Assembly (NCBI GenBank): GCA_002419145.1
Contig: DIFN01000077.1
Location: 1-13,356 of the forward strand
Direction: 5' to 3'
Length of the DNA stretch: 13,356 bases
Origin: Mageeibacillus sp. UBA5747
GTDB lineage: Bacteria; Bacillota; Clostridia; Saccharofermentanales; UBA5734
Shown in pieces: positions 1 to 8,625 of this stretch. The notes below the pieces were generated by a model, which ran no database searches, had not been told where the DNA came from, and saw nothing but the letters and a program-made list of their open reading frames with translations. The position numbers and the translations under genes were made by a program. The number at the start of each line of letters is the position of its first letter. The first letter of the stretch is position 1.

Positions 1-17
1 GTTGGCAGAATTGGTTG

Positions 18-26
18 TGCTATAAT
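18..26 (+). promoter_or_regulatory. uvrB promoter, extended -10 box
   Basis: TG (18-19), C, then a perfect TATAAT (21-26), which is an extended -10 element. A TTGGCA at 2-7 lies only 13 nt upstream, too close to be a normal -35 box, so recognition probably rests on the extended -10. A transcript would start near 33, about 50 nt before the uvrB start codon. Confidence 0.6.
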
Positions 27-85
27 CGAAACAGAATAGACTGTTTTATGCCTCTTTTATTTGCAGGATTTACAGGAGCCCTTCC

Positions 86-2086
86 ATGACCACATTCAGA
101 ATAGCCCCCGACATGAAACCGTGCGGCGACCAGCCTCAGGCCATTGACCAGCTTGTTTCTGGCCTGGAAAAGGGTGAACGCTTCCAGACCCTGCTCGGCG
201 TCACCGGATCGGGCAAAACCTTCACCATGGCCAATGTGATCGAACGTGTGCAGCGTCCGACTCTGGTCATTGCTCACAACAAAACGCTGGCTGGCCAGCT
301 GACCGCAGAGTTCAAGGCCTTTTTTCCGGACAATGCGGTCGAATATTTCGTCAGCTATTACGATTACTACCAGCCGGAAGCCTATATCCCGTCGACCGAC
401 ACTTTCATTGAAAAAGACTCTGCGATCAATGATGAGATCGACCGCCTGCGCCATTCGGCGACCGCATCGCTCCTGGAAAGACGCGATGTCATTGTCGTAG
501 CTTCGGTCTCCTGCATTTATGGGCTGGGTGATCCGGAGGATTACAAGAGTTTGATGGTTAACCTGCGTCCTGGCATGGTCAAGGACCGCGATGCTGTCAT
601 CCGCGAACTGATCGACATCCAGTATACCCGCAATGACTTCGACACCCGGCGCGGCACTTTCCGTGTCCGCGGTGATACGCTCGATATATTTCCGGCCGCA
701 GCGGAAAACGTCATGACCCGGGTGACCTTCTTGGGCGATGAGATCGAGAAAATCGTTGAAATCGATCACTTAACGGGCCGTGTGCTGACAGTCCGCAATT
801 ATGCTTCGATTTTCCCAGCCAGCCATTATGCAACCACGGACCTGAAAATGAAAAAGGCTGTTATTTCGATCCAGGAGGAGCTGGAAGACCGGCTCAAGGA
901 ATTGCGCGATCAGGGCAAACTGGTTGAGGCCTACCGCTTGGAACAGCGCACGCGATATGACATCGAGATGTTGCGCGAGACCGGCTTTTGCAAAGGCATC
1001 GAGAACTACTCACGCCACCTGTCTGGCCGAGCTCCGGGTGAGGCACCATTTACCCTGATCGATTTTTTCCCGGATGATTTCATCCTGATGGTCGATGAAT
1101 CCCACGTCACGATTCCCCAGATCGGTGCCATGTACAACGGCGACCGCTCACGCAAACAAGCCCTGGTCGACTTTGGTTTCCGCCTGCCGTCGGCCTTCGA
1201 TAACCGGCCACTCAACTTCACAGAGTTTGAGCAAAAGATCGGACAGGGCGTTTTTGTCAGCGCCACACCATCGCGCTACGAGACCGAACATGCCAGCGTT
1301 GTGGTCGAGCAGATCATCCGCCCGACCGGCTTGGTCGATCCATCCATCAGCATCCGGCCCGTCGATGGCCAGATCGAGGACCTGCTGGCCGAGATTCGTT
1401 CGGTCAATGCCCGCGGCGAGCGGACACTCGTCCTGACCTTGACCAAGAAAATGGCCGAGGACCTGACAGGATTTTTCAAAGAAGAAGGCCTTAAGGTCCA
1501 ATACTTGCACTCGGACATCGATACGGTCGAACGCCTGAAAATTTTGCGCGACTTGCGCCAGGGTTTGTTTGATGTCCTCGTGGGTATCAACTTGCTGCGT
1601 GAAGGCCTCGATCTGCCGGAAGTCTCCCTGATCGCGATTCTCGATGCTGACAAGGAGGGCTTCTTGCGTTCGACAACCTCGCTGATCCAGATCATTGGCC
1701 GGGCTGCCCGCAACATCAACGGTCATGTCATCCTCTATGCCGATACGGTCACCGAGTCGATGCACCAGGCGATCATCGAAACCAACCGCCGCCGCAGCAT
1801 CCAGGAAACCTACAATCGTGAAAACAACATCACACCCCGCTCGATTGAAAAAGCTGTTCGTGCCGTCATCGACACGGTCGTGGATGCGGCCGAGGAAGCC
1901 GGACTCGATGAGCAAGCCGCCGATATGCTCCTGGAGCACAAACTGGACCGCCTCAAACCGGAAGAGCTGGCCCGCATGGCGGTCAAAATCGAAAAAGATA
2001 TGAAAGATGCAGCGAAAAAGCTGGCCTTCGAAGAAGCAGCCCAGCTGCGCGATCTGCTGGTTTTGATCCGCGGCAAACTGACCTGA
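86..2086 (+). CDS. uvrB: UvrABC excinuclease subunit B
   Basis: UvrB is the damage-verifying ATPase of nucleotide excision repair. It is loaded by UvrA, opens the DNA at the lesion and recruits UvrC for incision. The 666-residue product is full length for the family. Visible motifs are Walker A GVTGSGKT (38-45), the aromatic beta-hairpin region YYDYYQPEAY (91-100) that inserts between the strands, Walker B-type DESH (337-340), helicase motif VI QIIGRAARN (535-543), and a C-terminal UVR helical motif (about 627-662) that contacts UvrC. The ATG at 86 follows AGGAG (74-78) at good spacing, and the N-terminus (RIAPDMKPCGDQPQAI) is the family's usual one. No uvrA or uvrC is seen nearby. The large ORFs on the opposite strand are shadows of this gene. 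Identity is near certain. Confidence 0.98.
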   Translation: MTTFRIAPDMKPCGDQPQAIDQLVSGLEKGERFQTLLGVTGSGKTFTMANVIERVQRPTLVIAHNKTLAGQLTAEFKAFFPDNAVEYFVSYYDYYQPEAYIPSTDTFIEKDSAINDEIDRLRHSATASLLERRDVIVVASVSCIYGLGDPEDYKSLMVNLRPGMVKDRDAVIRELIDIQYTRNDFDTRRGTFRVRGDTLDIFPAAAENVMTRVTFLGDEIEKIVEIDHLTGRVLTVRNYASIFPASHYATTDLKMKKAVISIQEELEDRLKELRDQGKLVEAYRLEQRTRYDIEMLRETGFCKGIENYSRHLSGRAPGEAPFTLIDFFPDDFILMVDESHVTIPQIGAMYNGDRSRKQALVDFGFRLPSAFDNRPLNFTEFEQKIGQGVFVSATPSRYETEHASVVVEQIIRPTGLVDPSISIRPVDGQIEDLLAEIRSVNARGERTLVLTLTKKMAEDLTGFFKEEGLKVQYLHSDIDTVERLKILRDLRQGLFDVLVGINLLREGLDLPEVSLIAILDADKEGFLRSTTSLIQIIGRAARNINGHVILYADTVTESMHQAIIETNRRRSIQETYNRENNITPRSIEKAVRAVIDTVVDAAEEAGLDEQAADMLLEHKLDRLKPEELARMAVKIEKDMKDAAKKLAFEEAAQLRDLLVLIRGKLT

Positions 2087-2112
2087 CCATAGCACCGTGG
2101 CACCGCTCGCTA

Positions 2113-2121
2113 TGATATAAT
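2113..2121 (+). promoter_or_regulatory. phosphohexomutase promoter, extended -10 box
   Basis: TG (2113-2114), A, TATAAT (2116-2121), again an extended -10 with a perfect hexamer. No recognisable -35 box lies 16-18 nt upstream (2093-2098 reads CACCGT). The site is 27 nt after the uvrB stop, so the mutase gene probably has its own promoter in addition to any read-through from uvrB. Confidence 0.6.
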
Positions 2122-2133
2122 CATTTCACAATT

Positions 2134-2175
2134 CGACCGTCTGGAAGGCCCCGCTTCATTGCATCCAGACCGTCG
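2134..2175 (+). promoter_or_regulatory. Leader hairpin before the phosphohexomutase gene
   Basis: The untranslated leader can fold into a long stem: CGAC (2134-2137) with GTCG (2172-2175), one C/C mismatch, then GTCTGGA (2139-2145) with TCCAGAC (2164-2170), enclosing an 18-nt loop. It has no U-run, so it is not an intrinsic terminator. It ends about 10 nt before the Shine-Dalgarno sequence at 2186-2192 and leaves that site free. It could stabilise the mRNA or bind a protein; the role is unknown. Confidence 0.45.
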
Positions 2176-2198
2176 CCAATGAACGAGGAGGGACCCTT

Positions 2199-3938
2199 AT
2201 GACTTTGGCTCAGGAACGTTACAACCGCTGGACTACCGACCTGAATTTTGATGAGTCAACACGCGCCGAACTCTTGGCCATCGCTCAGGACGAAAAGGAA
2301 ATCGAAGACCGTTTCTACATGGATCTCGAATTTGGCACCGCTGGCCTGCGCGGGGTGCTCGGTGCCGGGACCAACCGGATGAACCTGTACACGGTCGCCC
2401 GCGCCTCCGAGGGCTTTGCTCGTTTCCTTTCCAGTCAGGGCGAGGCCACCAAAGCCCGCGGCGTAGCGATCTCCTATGATTCGCGCCTGTTCTCACGTGA
2501 ATTTGCTGTTCTTTCCGCCCGGATTTTTGTCACCCACGGGATCAAAGTCTACCTCTCCGATGAGCTGCGCCCAGTGCCGATGCTATCCTTTGCCATCCGC
2601 CACTTCCGGACCGCGGGCGGCGTCATGATCACGGCCAGCCACAATCCGGCCAAATACAACGGTTACAAAGCGTACGGCGAAGACGGCGGCCAGCTGCCGC
2701 CGGAAGCGGCCACAGTTGTCAGCGATGTCATGAATTCGATCGAGGATTTCCCCCCGCTGCTTAATTGCCTCAGCGAAGACAATGCGCGTGCAACTGGCCT
2801 GTGGCAGGATTTTGGCGAGGACCTCGACGCCAGTTATACCGCAATGCTGGAAAAGCTGGCGATCAATCTGGGAGCCGTCCAGCGCCACCGTGATCTCAAG
2901 ATCGTCTATACGCCTTTGCATGGGGCCGGCAATAAACCCGTCCGCCGCATCCTGTCTCAGATTGGTTTTACCAATATCCTCGTGGTCCCTGAACAGGAAC
3001 TACCGGATGGCCATTTCCCGACGGTTGCTTTTCCCAATCCAGAAGAGCGCTCCGCTCTGGCGATGGCGATCGATCTGGCTCAAAAAGAAGGCGCTGACCT
3101 CGTGATCGCAACCGACCCGGATGCCGACCGCACGGGCGTCTGTGTCCGCACCAGCACGGGCGACTATCAGGTCCTGTCCGGCAACCAGATCGGCCTTTTG
3201 CTGATGGAATACATCCTGTCTGCCAAACAGAAATCCGGCACCTTGCAGGATCAGTCATTTGTCGTTTCCACGATCGTCTCGACCAAATTGACCAAACGCA
3301 TCGCCGAGGCCTATGGCGTCACGTTGTTCGAATGCCTGACCGGATTCAAATTCATCGCCGAGCTGATCAAGCAGCACGACGAATTTGGCCCGATGCATTT
3401 CCAGTTTGGTTTTGAGGAAAGTTTCGGCTATCTGGCCGGTACCGATGTCCGTGACAAAGACGCAGTCGTCGCCAGCATGCTGATCGGTGAAATGGCCGCT
3501 GCAGCCGCCGACGAGGGCAAGACCCTCTATGACCTGCTGCAGGATATTTTCCAGCGCTATGGCTATGCCGCGGAAAAAACCATTTCGATCACTCTCGAGG
3601 GCAAAGCAGGCATTGAAAAGATCAAATCTGGCATGACCTACCTGCGGGAGAACAAGCACTTGGGTGTCCCTGGCGTCCCCGTAAGGGCCGTCCGTGATTA
3701 TAAGACGCTCGAGCGGATCGTACTGGCTGATGGCTCGAGCACTCCGATCAACATGACCCCGTCGGATGTTCTGCTCTATGAGCTCGACGGCATCGACTGG
3801 TTCTGCATCCGACCCTCAGGTACCGAGCCGAAAATCAAAATCTATTTTGGCATCTATGGTGACGTGCAAGCCCAGAATGAAGCCACCCTGAACCAGTTGC
3901 GCGAGCGGGTCGAAGGCTATCTGCGCGCGCATCTCTGA
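2199..3938 (+). CDS. Alpha-D-phosphohexomutase (phosphoglucomutase/phosphomannomutase)
   Basis: A cytoplasmic enzyme that moves phosphate between C1 and C6 of a hexose phosphate (glucose 1-P and 6-P, possibly mannose), linking glycolysis to polysaccharide precursors. The 579-residue length and sequence pattern fit the PgcA/PGM2-like bacterial branch. Landmarks are FGTAGLRG (45-52) at the N-terminus, the phosphoserine loop TASHNP (145-150, active Ser147), the Mg-binding loop DPDADR (306-311), the sugar-binding GFEESFGYL (404-412), and the phosphate-binding RPSGTEPKIK (538-547). All key residues are present. The ATG follows a very strong AGGAGGG (2186-2192) with 6-nt spacing. dnaE begins 10 nt after the stop and is probably co-transcribed. 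Whether glucose or mannose is preferred cannot be read from the sequence. Confidence 0.95.
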   Translation: MTLAQERYNRWTTDLNFDESTRAELLAIAQDEKEIEDRFYMDLEFGTAGLRGVLGAGTNRMNLYTVARASEGFARFLSSQGEATKARGVAISYDSRLFSREFAVLSARIFVTHGIKVYLSDELRPVPMLSFAIRHFRTAGGVMITASHNPAKYNGYKAYGEDGGQLPPEAATVVSDVMNSIEDFPPLLNCLSEDNARATGLWQDFGEDLDASYTAMLEKLAINLGAVQRHRDLKIVYTPLHGAGNKPVRRILSQIGFTNILVVPEQELPDGHFPTVAFPNPEERSALAMAIDLAQKEGADLVIATDPDADRTGVCVRTSTGDYQVLSGNQIGLLLMEYILSAKQKSGTLQDQSFVVSTIVSTKLTKRIAEAYGVTLFECLTGFKFIAELIKQHDEFGPMHFQFGFEESFGYLAGTDVRDKDAVVASMLIGEMAAAAADEGKTLYDLLQDIFQRYGYAAEKTISITLEGKAGIEKIKSGMTYLRENKHLGVPGVPVRAVRDYKTLERIVLADGSSTPINMTPSDVLLYELDGIDWFCIRPSGTEPKIKIYFGIYGDVQAQNEATLNQLRERVEGYLRAHL

Positions 3939-3948
3939 TCGATCGCAC

Positions 3949-6900
3949 GTGGCTTTTACTCATCTCCACCTTCACACGGAATACAGTTTGCTCGATGGGG
4001 CGATCCGGATCAAAGACTTGCCGGATCGCCTGATTGAACTGGGCATGGATGCCTGCGCGATTACCGACCATGGCGTCCTCTACGGCATCGTCGATTACTA
4101 CAATGCCCTGATCGCCAAAGGCATCCGCCCGATCCTGGGCTGCGAAGTCTATGTCGCCCCGCGCAGCCACACCGACAAGGAAGGCAGCCTCGATAAGGAG
4201 CCGTCGCACCTGATCCTGCTGGCGGAAAACCAAACCGGCTGGCAGAACCTGATGAAGCTGGTCTCAATCGGCTTCATCGACGGCTTCTATTACCGTCCCC
4301 GGGTGGATCATGAACTGTTGCGCCAGCATGCGCCAGGCCTGATTGCCCTCTCCGCCTGCCTCGGTGGCGAAATCCCCGGTGCCCTGCTGGAACAGGACCG
4401 CAAGCGTGCGGTCAGCCTGGCCCGGGAGTATGACGGGATTTTCGGCCGGGGCAATTTCTACCTCGAGCTGCAGCATAACGGCATCCCCGAACAAGCCCTG
4501 GTCAATACCCAGCTGATCGAGATCAGCCGCGAAACGGGCATCCCCTTGGTCGCCACCAATGATTGCCATTATTTGCGATCGGACGATGCGCATGCCCACG
4601 AGGTTCTTTTGTGCATGCAGACCGGCAAACGAATGAGTGATCCAGACCGCATGCGCATGCAGTCGGATGCCTTCTACCTCAAGTCGCCGGAAGAAATGGC
4701 CACCGCATTTGCCACTCTGCCGGAGGCCATCGCCAATACAGAGCGTATCGCAGCCCGCTGCCAGGTCAAACTCGACTTTGACACGATCCACTTACCGGCT
4801 TTTGCCACTCCGGGAGGCATGCCCAATACCGACTACCTCGAACAGCTCTGCCGCCAGGGTCTTGAGGAACGTCTGCTCCTGCAGACGAATATCCCCCGCG
4901 AAGCCTATGAAAAGCGCCTCACCTATGAGCTTTCGGTCATCAACCGGATGGGTTACACCGACTACTACCTGATCGTCTGGGATTTCATCCGTTTTGCCCG
5001 TGATAGCCAGATCATGGTCGGCCCCGGCCGTGGCTCCGGTGCCGGGTCACTGGCTGCCTACTGTCTCAAAATCACCAACATCGACCCGCTTAAATATTCG
5101 CTGATTTTCGAGCGCTTCCTCAATGCAGACCGCGTCAGCATGCCCGATTTTGACATCGATTTCTGTTATGAGCGGCGGCCGGAGGTCATCCGTTATGTCA
5201 CCGCTAAATACGGCCAGGACCGGGTCGCCCAGGTCATCACCTTCGGTACCCTGGCTGCCCGGGCTGCCATCCGCGACGTCGCCCGGGCCCTCGATGTTTC
5301 GTATGCCGAGACCGACCGCATCGCCAAATTTGTCCCCGGTCTGCCGGGCGTGACGCTGGCTAAAGCCCTTGAGCAAAGTTCTGAGCTGCGCAAAGATTAT
5401 GAAGAAAACCCGGTGACACGCCAGGTGATCGATCTCGCCCGCCGTTTCGAAGGCATGCCGCGCCATGCGTCAACCCATGCCGCTGGTGTGGTCATTTCCA
5501 GTGAACCATTGACCAATCTTGCCCCCTTGTCCAGAAACGAAGACTCGATTGTGGTCCAGTATTCGAAAAACAACATTGAGCTGATCGGCCTGTTGAAATT
5601 CGATTTCCTGGGTCTTCGAACGTTGACCGTCATGCAGGATACTGCTGCCATGGTGGCCCAAAATCACCAGGTCGTGATCGATTTTGATACATTGCCGATG
5701 GAGGATCGGGCTGTCTATGCCATGATCAGCGAGGGCAACACCGAAGCGGTTTTCCAATTGGAAAGTGGCGGCATGACCAGCTTCATGAAGGAATTACGTC
5801 CCGAGTCACTCGAAGACATCATCGCCGGCATCTCTCTCTACCGACCTGGCCCGATGGACCAGATCCCACAGTATGTCGCCGCCAAGCACGACCCAGCCAA
5901 GATCCGCTATGACCACCCCCTGCTCGAGCCAATTCTCAACGTGACATACGGCTGCATTGTCTACCAGGAGCAGGTCATGCAGATCGTGCGTGACCTGGCC
6001 GGTTTCTCGATGGGCCAGTCCGACAATGTCCGCCGTGCCATGTCCAAGAAAAAACCGGCAGAGATGGCCAAGTACAAGAACCTGTTCCTGTACGGCGGTG
6101 TCGATGAAAAAGGCAATGAAGTGGCAGGTGCCGTCGCCCGGGGTGTCGATCTCGAGACTGCCGAAAAAATCTTCGACGATGTCATGGCCTTTGCTGGCTA
6201 TGCCTTCAACAAATCACACGCGGCTGCCTATGCGGTCATCGCCTATGATACTGCCTGGCTCAAATATTATTACCCTGTGGAGTTCATGGCAGCCATGCTC
6301 AATAGCTACCTCGGCAACCTCGGCCAAGCTGCTGCTTATGTCCGCGTCTGCCGTAAACTGGGCATTGAAGTCCTGCCGCCGGACATCAATGCCAGTCAGG
6401 CCCGTTTCACCACCGAAAGCGGCAAGATCCGCTTCTCCCTGGCGGCCGTGAAAAACGTCGGTGAAGCGGCAATCCGGACGGTCCTGGAAGACCGGACGGC
6501 CCATGGACCGTACACATCTTATGGCGATTTCCTGCGCCGGGCCAGTGCATCTGACCTCAACCGCAAGATGATTGAGAGCCTGGTCCGAGCCTCAGCTTTT
6601 GACTGCTTTGGTATTGCGCGCTCCCAATTGGTCGCTGTACTCGACCCGTTCATGACCCAGCTGCAGAATGCGCGGCGCCAGAGCATGGAGGGTCAACTCA
6701 GTTTGTTCGGTCTGGACCTTGCTGCCTCCGACAGCACCGAAGCAGAACCCAACTACCCGGCTTTGCCGGAATTCAGTCCAGCCGATCTGCTGGCGATGGA
6801 GAAGGAGATGCTGGGTCTTTATGTGACCGGCCATCCCCTCGATGAATACCGGGCTGCGATCACTGCCGTGGCCACCCACGACAGCAGCGCCCTCCAGCAG

Positions 6901-7575
6901 CATGAAGGTGACGAAGAAATCGGCACCCTGGCCTTGAATGCCAAAGATCAGGATAAGGCAATTTTTGCCGGCCTGATTGTGGCTCGCAAGGCGCGTACAA
7001 CCCGCAACAAAGAAGCAATGGCCATCCTGACCTTTGAAGATCTGGCCGGTACCTGCGAAGTGCTGGTGTTCCCACGCGTTTTTGCTCAGTTTGGAGGTTT
7101 GCTCCAGGAAGGACAGCCCGTCCTCCTGGGCGGCCGACTGAGCCTGCGCGACGACGACACCCCCAAATTCATTGCCGAACTGGCTGCACCCTTGACCCCG
7201 GACCTGACTCGCCGCCCGCCTGAATTTGACCGTTATGTTGGCACGGCCAACCCATCAGCCACCGAGCGCAACTCAAATGGTTCGACATCAGGCCGCCCGG
7301 CCAGCCGGGATAGCCGCCAGGCTGCAGCTACTTCCAACAGCAGGGCTGCCACCCGAACTCTGGCCATCCGTTATTGGGGTGAAAAAGACGATCCTGGATA
7401 CAAGCGCCTCCTGGCCATGCTCCAGTTTTTCAACGGCCCGATGCGAGTCAAAGTCTACCTGGGCACCAGCCGGACGGGTCATGAACTGCCAGCTGATTGC
7501 TGGATCGAGGCTGACGATAAAATCCTGCAGGAAATTGCCCGCAGATATGGCATGCCTAATATCGCCTTGCTATAA
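3949..7575 (+). CDS. dnaE: DNA polymerase III subunit alpha, DnaE type
   Basis: A C-family replicative DNA polymerase of 1208 residues. The N-terminal PHP domain starts with HLHLHTEYSLLDG (5-17). The palm holds the three catalytic aspartates: Asp400 and Asp402 in MPDFDIDF (398-405), and Asp552 in KFDFLGL (550-556). Next come the fingers and helix-hairpin-helix parts, a textbook beta-clamp binding motif QLSLF (916-920), an OB-fold nucleic-acid binding domain (about 1003-1070) and a variable tail. In Bacillota that also carry PolC, DnaE usually extends primers; no polC is in the window. The GTG start at 3949 gives the conserved N-terminus but has no clear ribosome binding site. It lies 10 nt after the mutase stop, which suggests translational coupling. 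A Ser/Arg/Ala-rich, low-complexity linker lies at about residues 1100-1140. Confidence 0.97.
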   Translation: MAFTHLHLHTEYSLLDGAIRIKDLPDRLIELGMDACAITDHGVLYGIVDYYNALIAKGIRPILGCEVYVAPRSHTDKEGSLDKEPSHLILLAENQTGWQNLMKLVSIGFIDGFYYRPRVDHELLRQHAPGLIALSACLGGEIPGALLEQDRKRAVSLAREYDGIFGRGNFYLELQHNGIPEQALVNTQLIEISRETGIPLVATNDCHYLRSDDAHAHEVLLCMQTGKRMSDPDRMRMQSDAFYLKSPEEMATAFATLPEAIANTERIAARCQVKLDFDTIHLPAFATPGGMPNTDYLEQLCRQGLEERLLLQTNIPREAYEKRLTYELSVINRMGYTDYYLIVWDFIRFARDSQIMVGPGRGSGAGSLAAYCLKITNIDPLKYSLIFERFLNADRVSMPDFDIDFCYERRPEVIRYVTAKYGQDRVAQVITFGTLAARAAIRDVARALDVSYAETDRIAKFVPGLPGVTLAKALEQSSELRKDYEENPVTRQVIDLARRFEGMPRHASTHAAGVVISSEPLTNLAPLSRNEDSIVVQYSKNNIELIGLLKFDFLGLRTLTVMQDTAAMVAQNHQVVIDFDTLPMEDRAVYAMISEGNTEAVFQLESGGMTSFMKELRPESLEDIIAGISLYRPGPMDQIPQYVAAKHDPAKIRYDHPLLEPILNVTYGCIVYQEQVMQIVRDLAGFSMGQSDNVRRAMSKKKPAEMAKYKNLFLYGGVDEKGNEVAGAVARGVDLETAEKIFDDVMAFAGYAFNKSHAAAYAVIAYDTAWLKYYYPVEFMAAMLNSYLGNLGQAAAYVRVCRKLGIEVLPPDINASQARFTTESGKIRFSLAAVKNVGEAAIRTVLEDRTAHGPYTSYGDFLRRASASDLNRKMIESLVRASAFDCFGIARSQLVAVLDPFMTQLQNARRQSMEGQLSLFGLDLAASDSTEAEPNYPALPEFSPADLLAMEKEMLGLYVTGHPLDEYRAAITAVATHDSSALQQHEGDEEIGTLALNAKDQDKAIFAGLIVARKARTTRNKEAMAILTFEDLAGTCEVLVFPRVFAQFGGLLQEGQPVLLGGRLSLRDDDTPKFIAELAAPLTPDLTRRPPEFDRYVGTANPSATERNSNGSTSGRPASRDSRQAAATSNSRAATRTLAIRYWGEKDDPGYKRLLAMLQFFNGPMRVKVYLGTSRTGHELPADCWIEADDKILQEIARRYGMPNIALL

Positions 7576-7576
7576 T
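7568..7576 (+). promoter_or_regulatory. pfkA promoter, extended -10 box overlapping the dnaE stop
   Basis: TG (7568-7569), C, TATAAT (7571-7576). The TAA stop of dnaE (7573-7575) is part of the -10 hexamer. No convincing -35 box is seen in the dnaE coding sequence upstream. A transcript would begin near 7583. Confidence 0.6.
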
Positions 7577-7588
7577 GAAGTGTCTGTT

Positions 7589-7613
7589 CCGGAAAATATC
7601 CGGCCTGTTTTTT
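7589..7613 (+). terminator. Weak terminator-like hairpin in the pfkA leader
   Basis: CCGGA (7589-7593) pairs with TCCGG (7599-7603) around an AAATA loop, followed after CCTG by six T (7608-7613). The stem is short and the U-run is 4 nt away. It could be the weak end of the dnaE transcript or a leader attenuator for pfkA. It lies downstream of the pfkA -10 box, so pfkA transcripts must pass it. Confidence 0.35.
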
Positions 7614-7644
7614 GCAATCGATCGATCAAGGAGATGCAAAACCC

Positions 7645-8625
7645 ATGGATGAACAAAAGGTTATCCGCAACATCGGCGTTTTGACCAGTGGTGGCGATGC
7701 CCCAGGCATGAATGCAGCCATCCGTGCAGTCACCCGTACCGGTCTTTACTACGGCTATCGGGTCTATGGCATCCGGCGCGGCTTCCACGGTCTCTGGCGC
7801 GGGGATATCGAGGAGCTCAACCGTTCCTCCGTTTCTGAAAAGCTTCAGCGGGGCGGGACCTTCCTGATGACAGCCCGATCCAAGACTTTCAATTCCGAAG
7901 AGGGTGTCAACAGGGCCATCGAAATGATCAAGGTTTTCAATCTTGACGCCATTGTTACAATCGGCGGCGATGGAACCTTCAAGGGCGCCCGCGATCTGGC
8001 CCGCAAAGGCATCCCCGTCATCGGCATTCCCGGCACGATCGACAACGACATTGCCTGCTCGGATTACACGATTGGTTATGATACTGCCATGAACACGGCC
8101 ATGGAGGCCATTGACAAATTGCGCGATACGGCATCGTCCCACGAGCGCTGCAGTGTCATCGAGGTCATGGGCCGTGCCGCCGGCTACATTGCGCTCAATG
8201 TCGGCATCGCCACCGGAGCAGAGGTTGTCCTCATCCCAGAAAAATCCTTTGACTTCAATAAGGATGTGCTCAAGGCCGTTCTCGATGGACGCAACCGCGG
8301 CAAGCATCACTTCATCGTTGTAGTTGCCGAAGGCGCAGCCAAAGCTGATGAAATCGCGCGTCAGATCGAGACGCTGACCGGGATCGAATCCCGTGCGACC
8401 ATCCTCGGCCACCTCCAGCGGGGTGGCAGTCCGACCCTGCGCGACCGCCAGATGGCCAGCCTGATGGGCCTGCACGCCGTTGAATGCCTGCGGGACGGCC
8501 GCTTCAACAGGGTCGTCGCCTACAAAGAGGGCAAGATCGTCGACATCGACATCGAAGAAGCTCTCAACATGAAAAAGACCATCGATCCGATCGAGCTGGA
8601 GCGTGCCACAATCCTGACATCCTGA
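7645..8625 (+). CDS. pfkA: ATP-dependent 6-phosphofructokinase
   Basis: Phosphorylates fructose 6-phosphate to fructose 1,6-bisphosphate, the committed step of glycolysis, as a cytoplasmic homotetramer. From the ATG at 7645 the protein has 326 residues, close to the usual 320. Motifs are TSGGDAPGMNAA (14-25), GGDGTF (107-112), PGTIDND (129-135, catalytic base Asp133), and EVMGR followed by AAGY in the substrate site. Glycine in GGDGT and in PGTIDND marks the ATP-using type; pyrophosphate-using enzymes carry Asp and Lys there. An in-frame TTG at 7612 would add 11 residues. The ATG is preferred because AAGGAG (7628-7633) lies 11 nt before it and the TTG has no ribosome binding site. Clustering of dnaE with pfkA is common in Clostridia; the often-adjacent pyk is absent here. 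Confidence 0.96.
   Translation: MDEQKVIRNIGVLTSGGDAPGMNAAIRAVTRTGLYYGYRVYGIRRGFHGLWRGDIEELNRSSVSEKLQRGGTFLMTARSKTFNSEEGVNRAIEMIKVFNLDAIVTIGGDGTFKGARDLARKGIPVIGIPGTIDNDIACSDYTIGYDTAMNTAMEAIDKLRDTASSHERCSVIEVMGRAAGYIALNVGIATGAEVVLIPEKSFDFNKDVLKAVLDGRNRGKHHFIVVVAEGAAKADEIARQIETLTGIESRATILGHLQRGGSPTLRDRQMASLMGLHAVECLRDGRFNRVVAYKEGKIVDIDIEEALNMKKTIDPIELERATILTS

Noticed and set aside
20..769. 249-codon open frame on the - strand over the start of uvrB
   Set aside because: It lies antisense to a certain uvrB gene, has no family resemblance, and reflects the codon bias of the coding strand.
1148..2095. 315-codon open frame on the - strand over the end of uvrB
   Set aside because: Also a shadow of uvrB; Gln/Asp/Phe-rich low-quality sequence with no recognisable motif.
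7612..7644. TTG at 7612 as start of pfkA
   Set aside because: No Shine-Dalgarno upstream; it would also put the real AAGGAG site inside the coding region.
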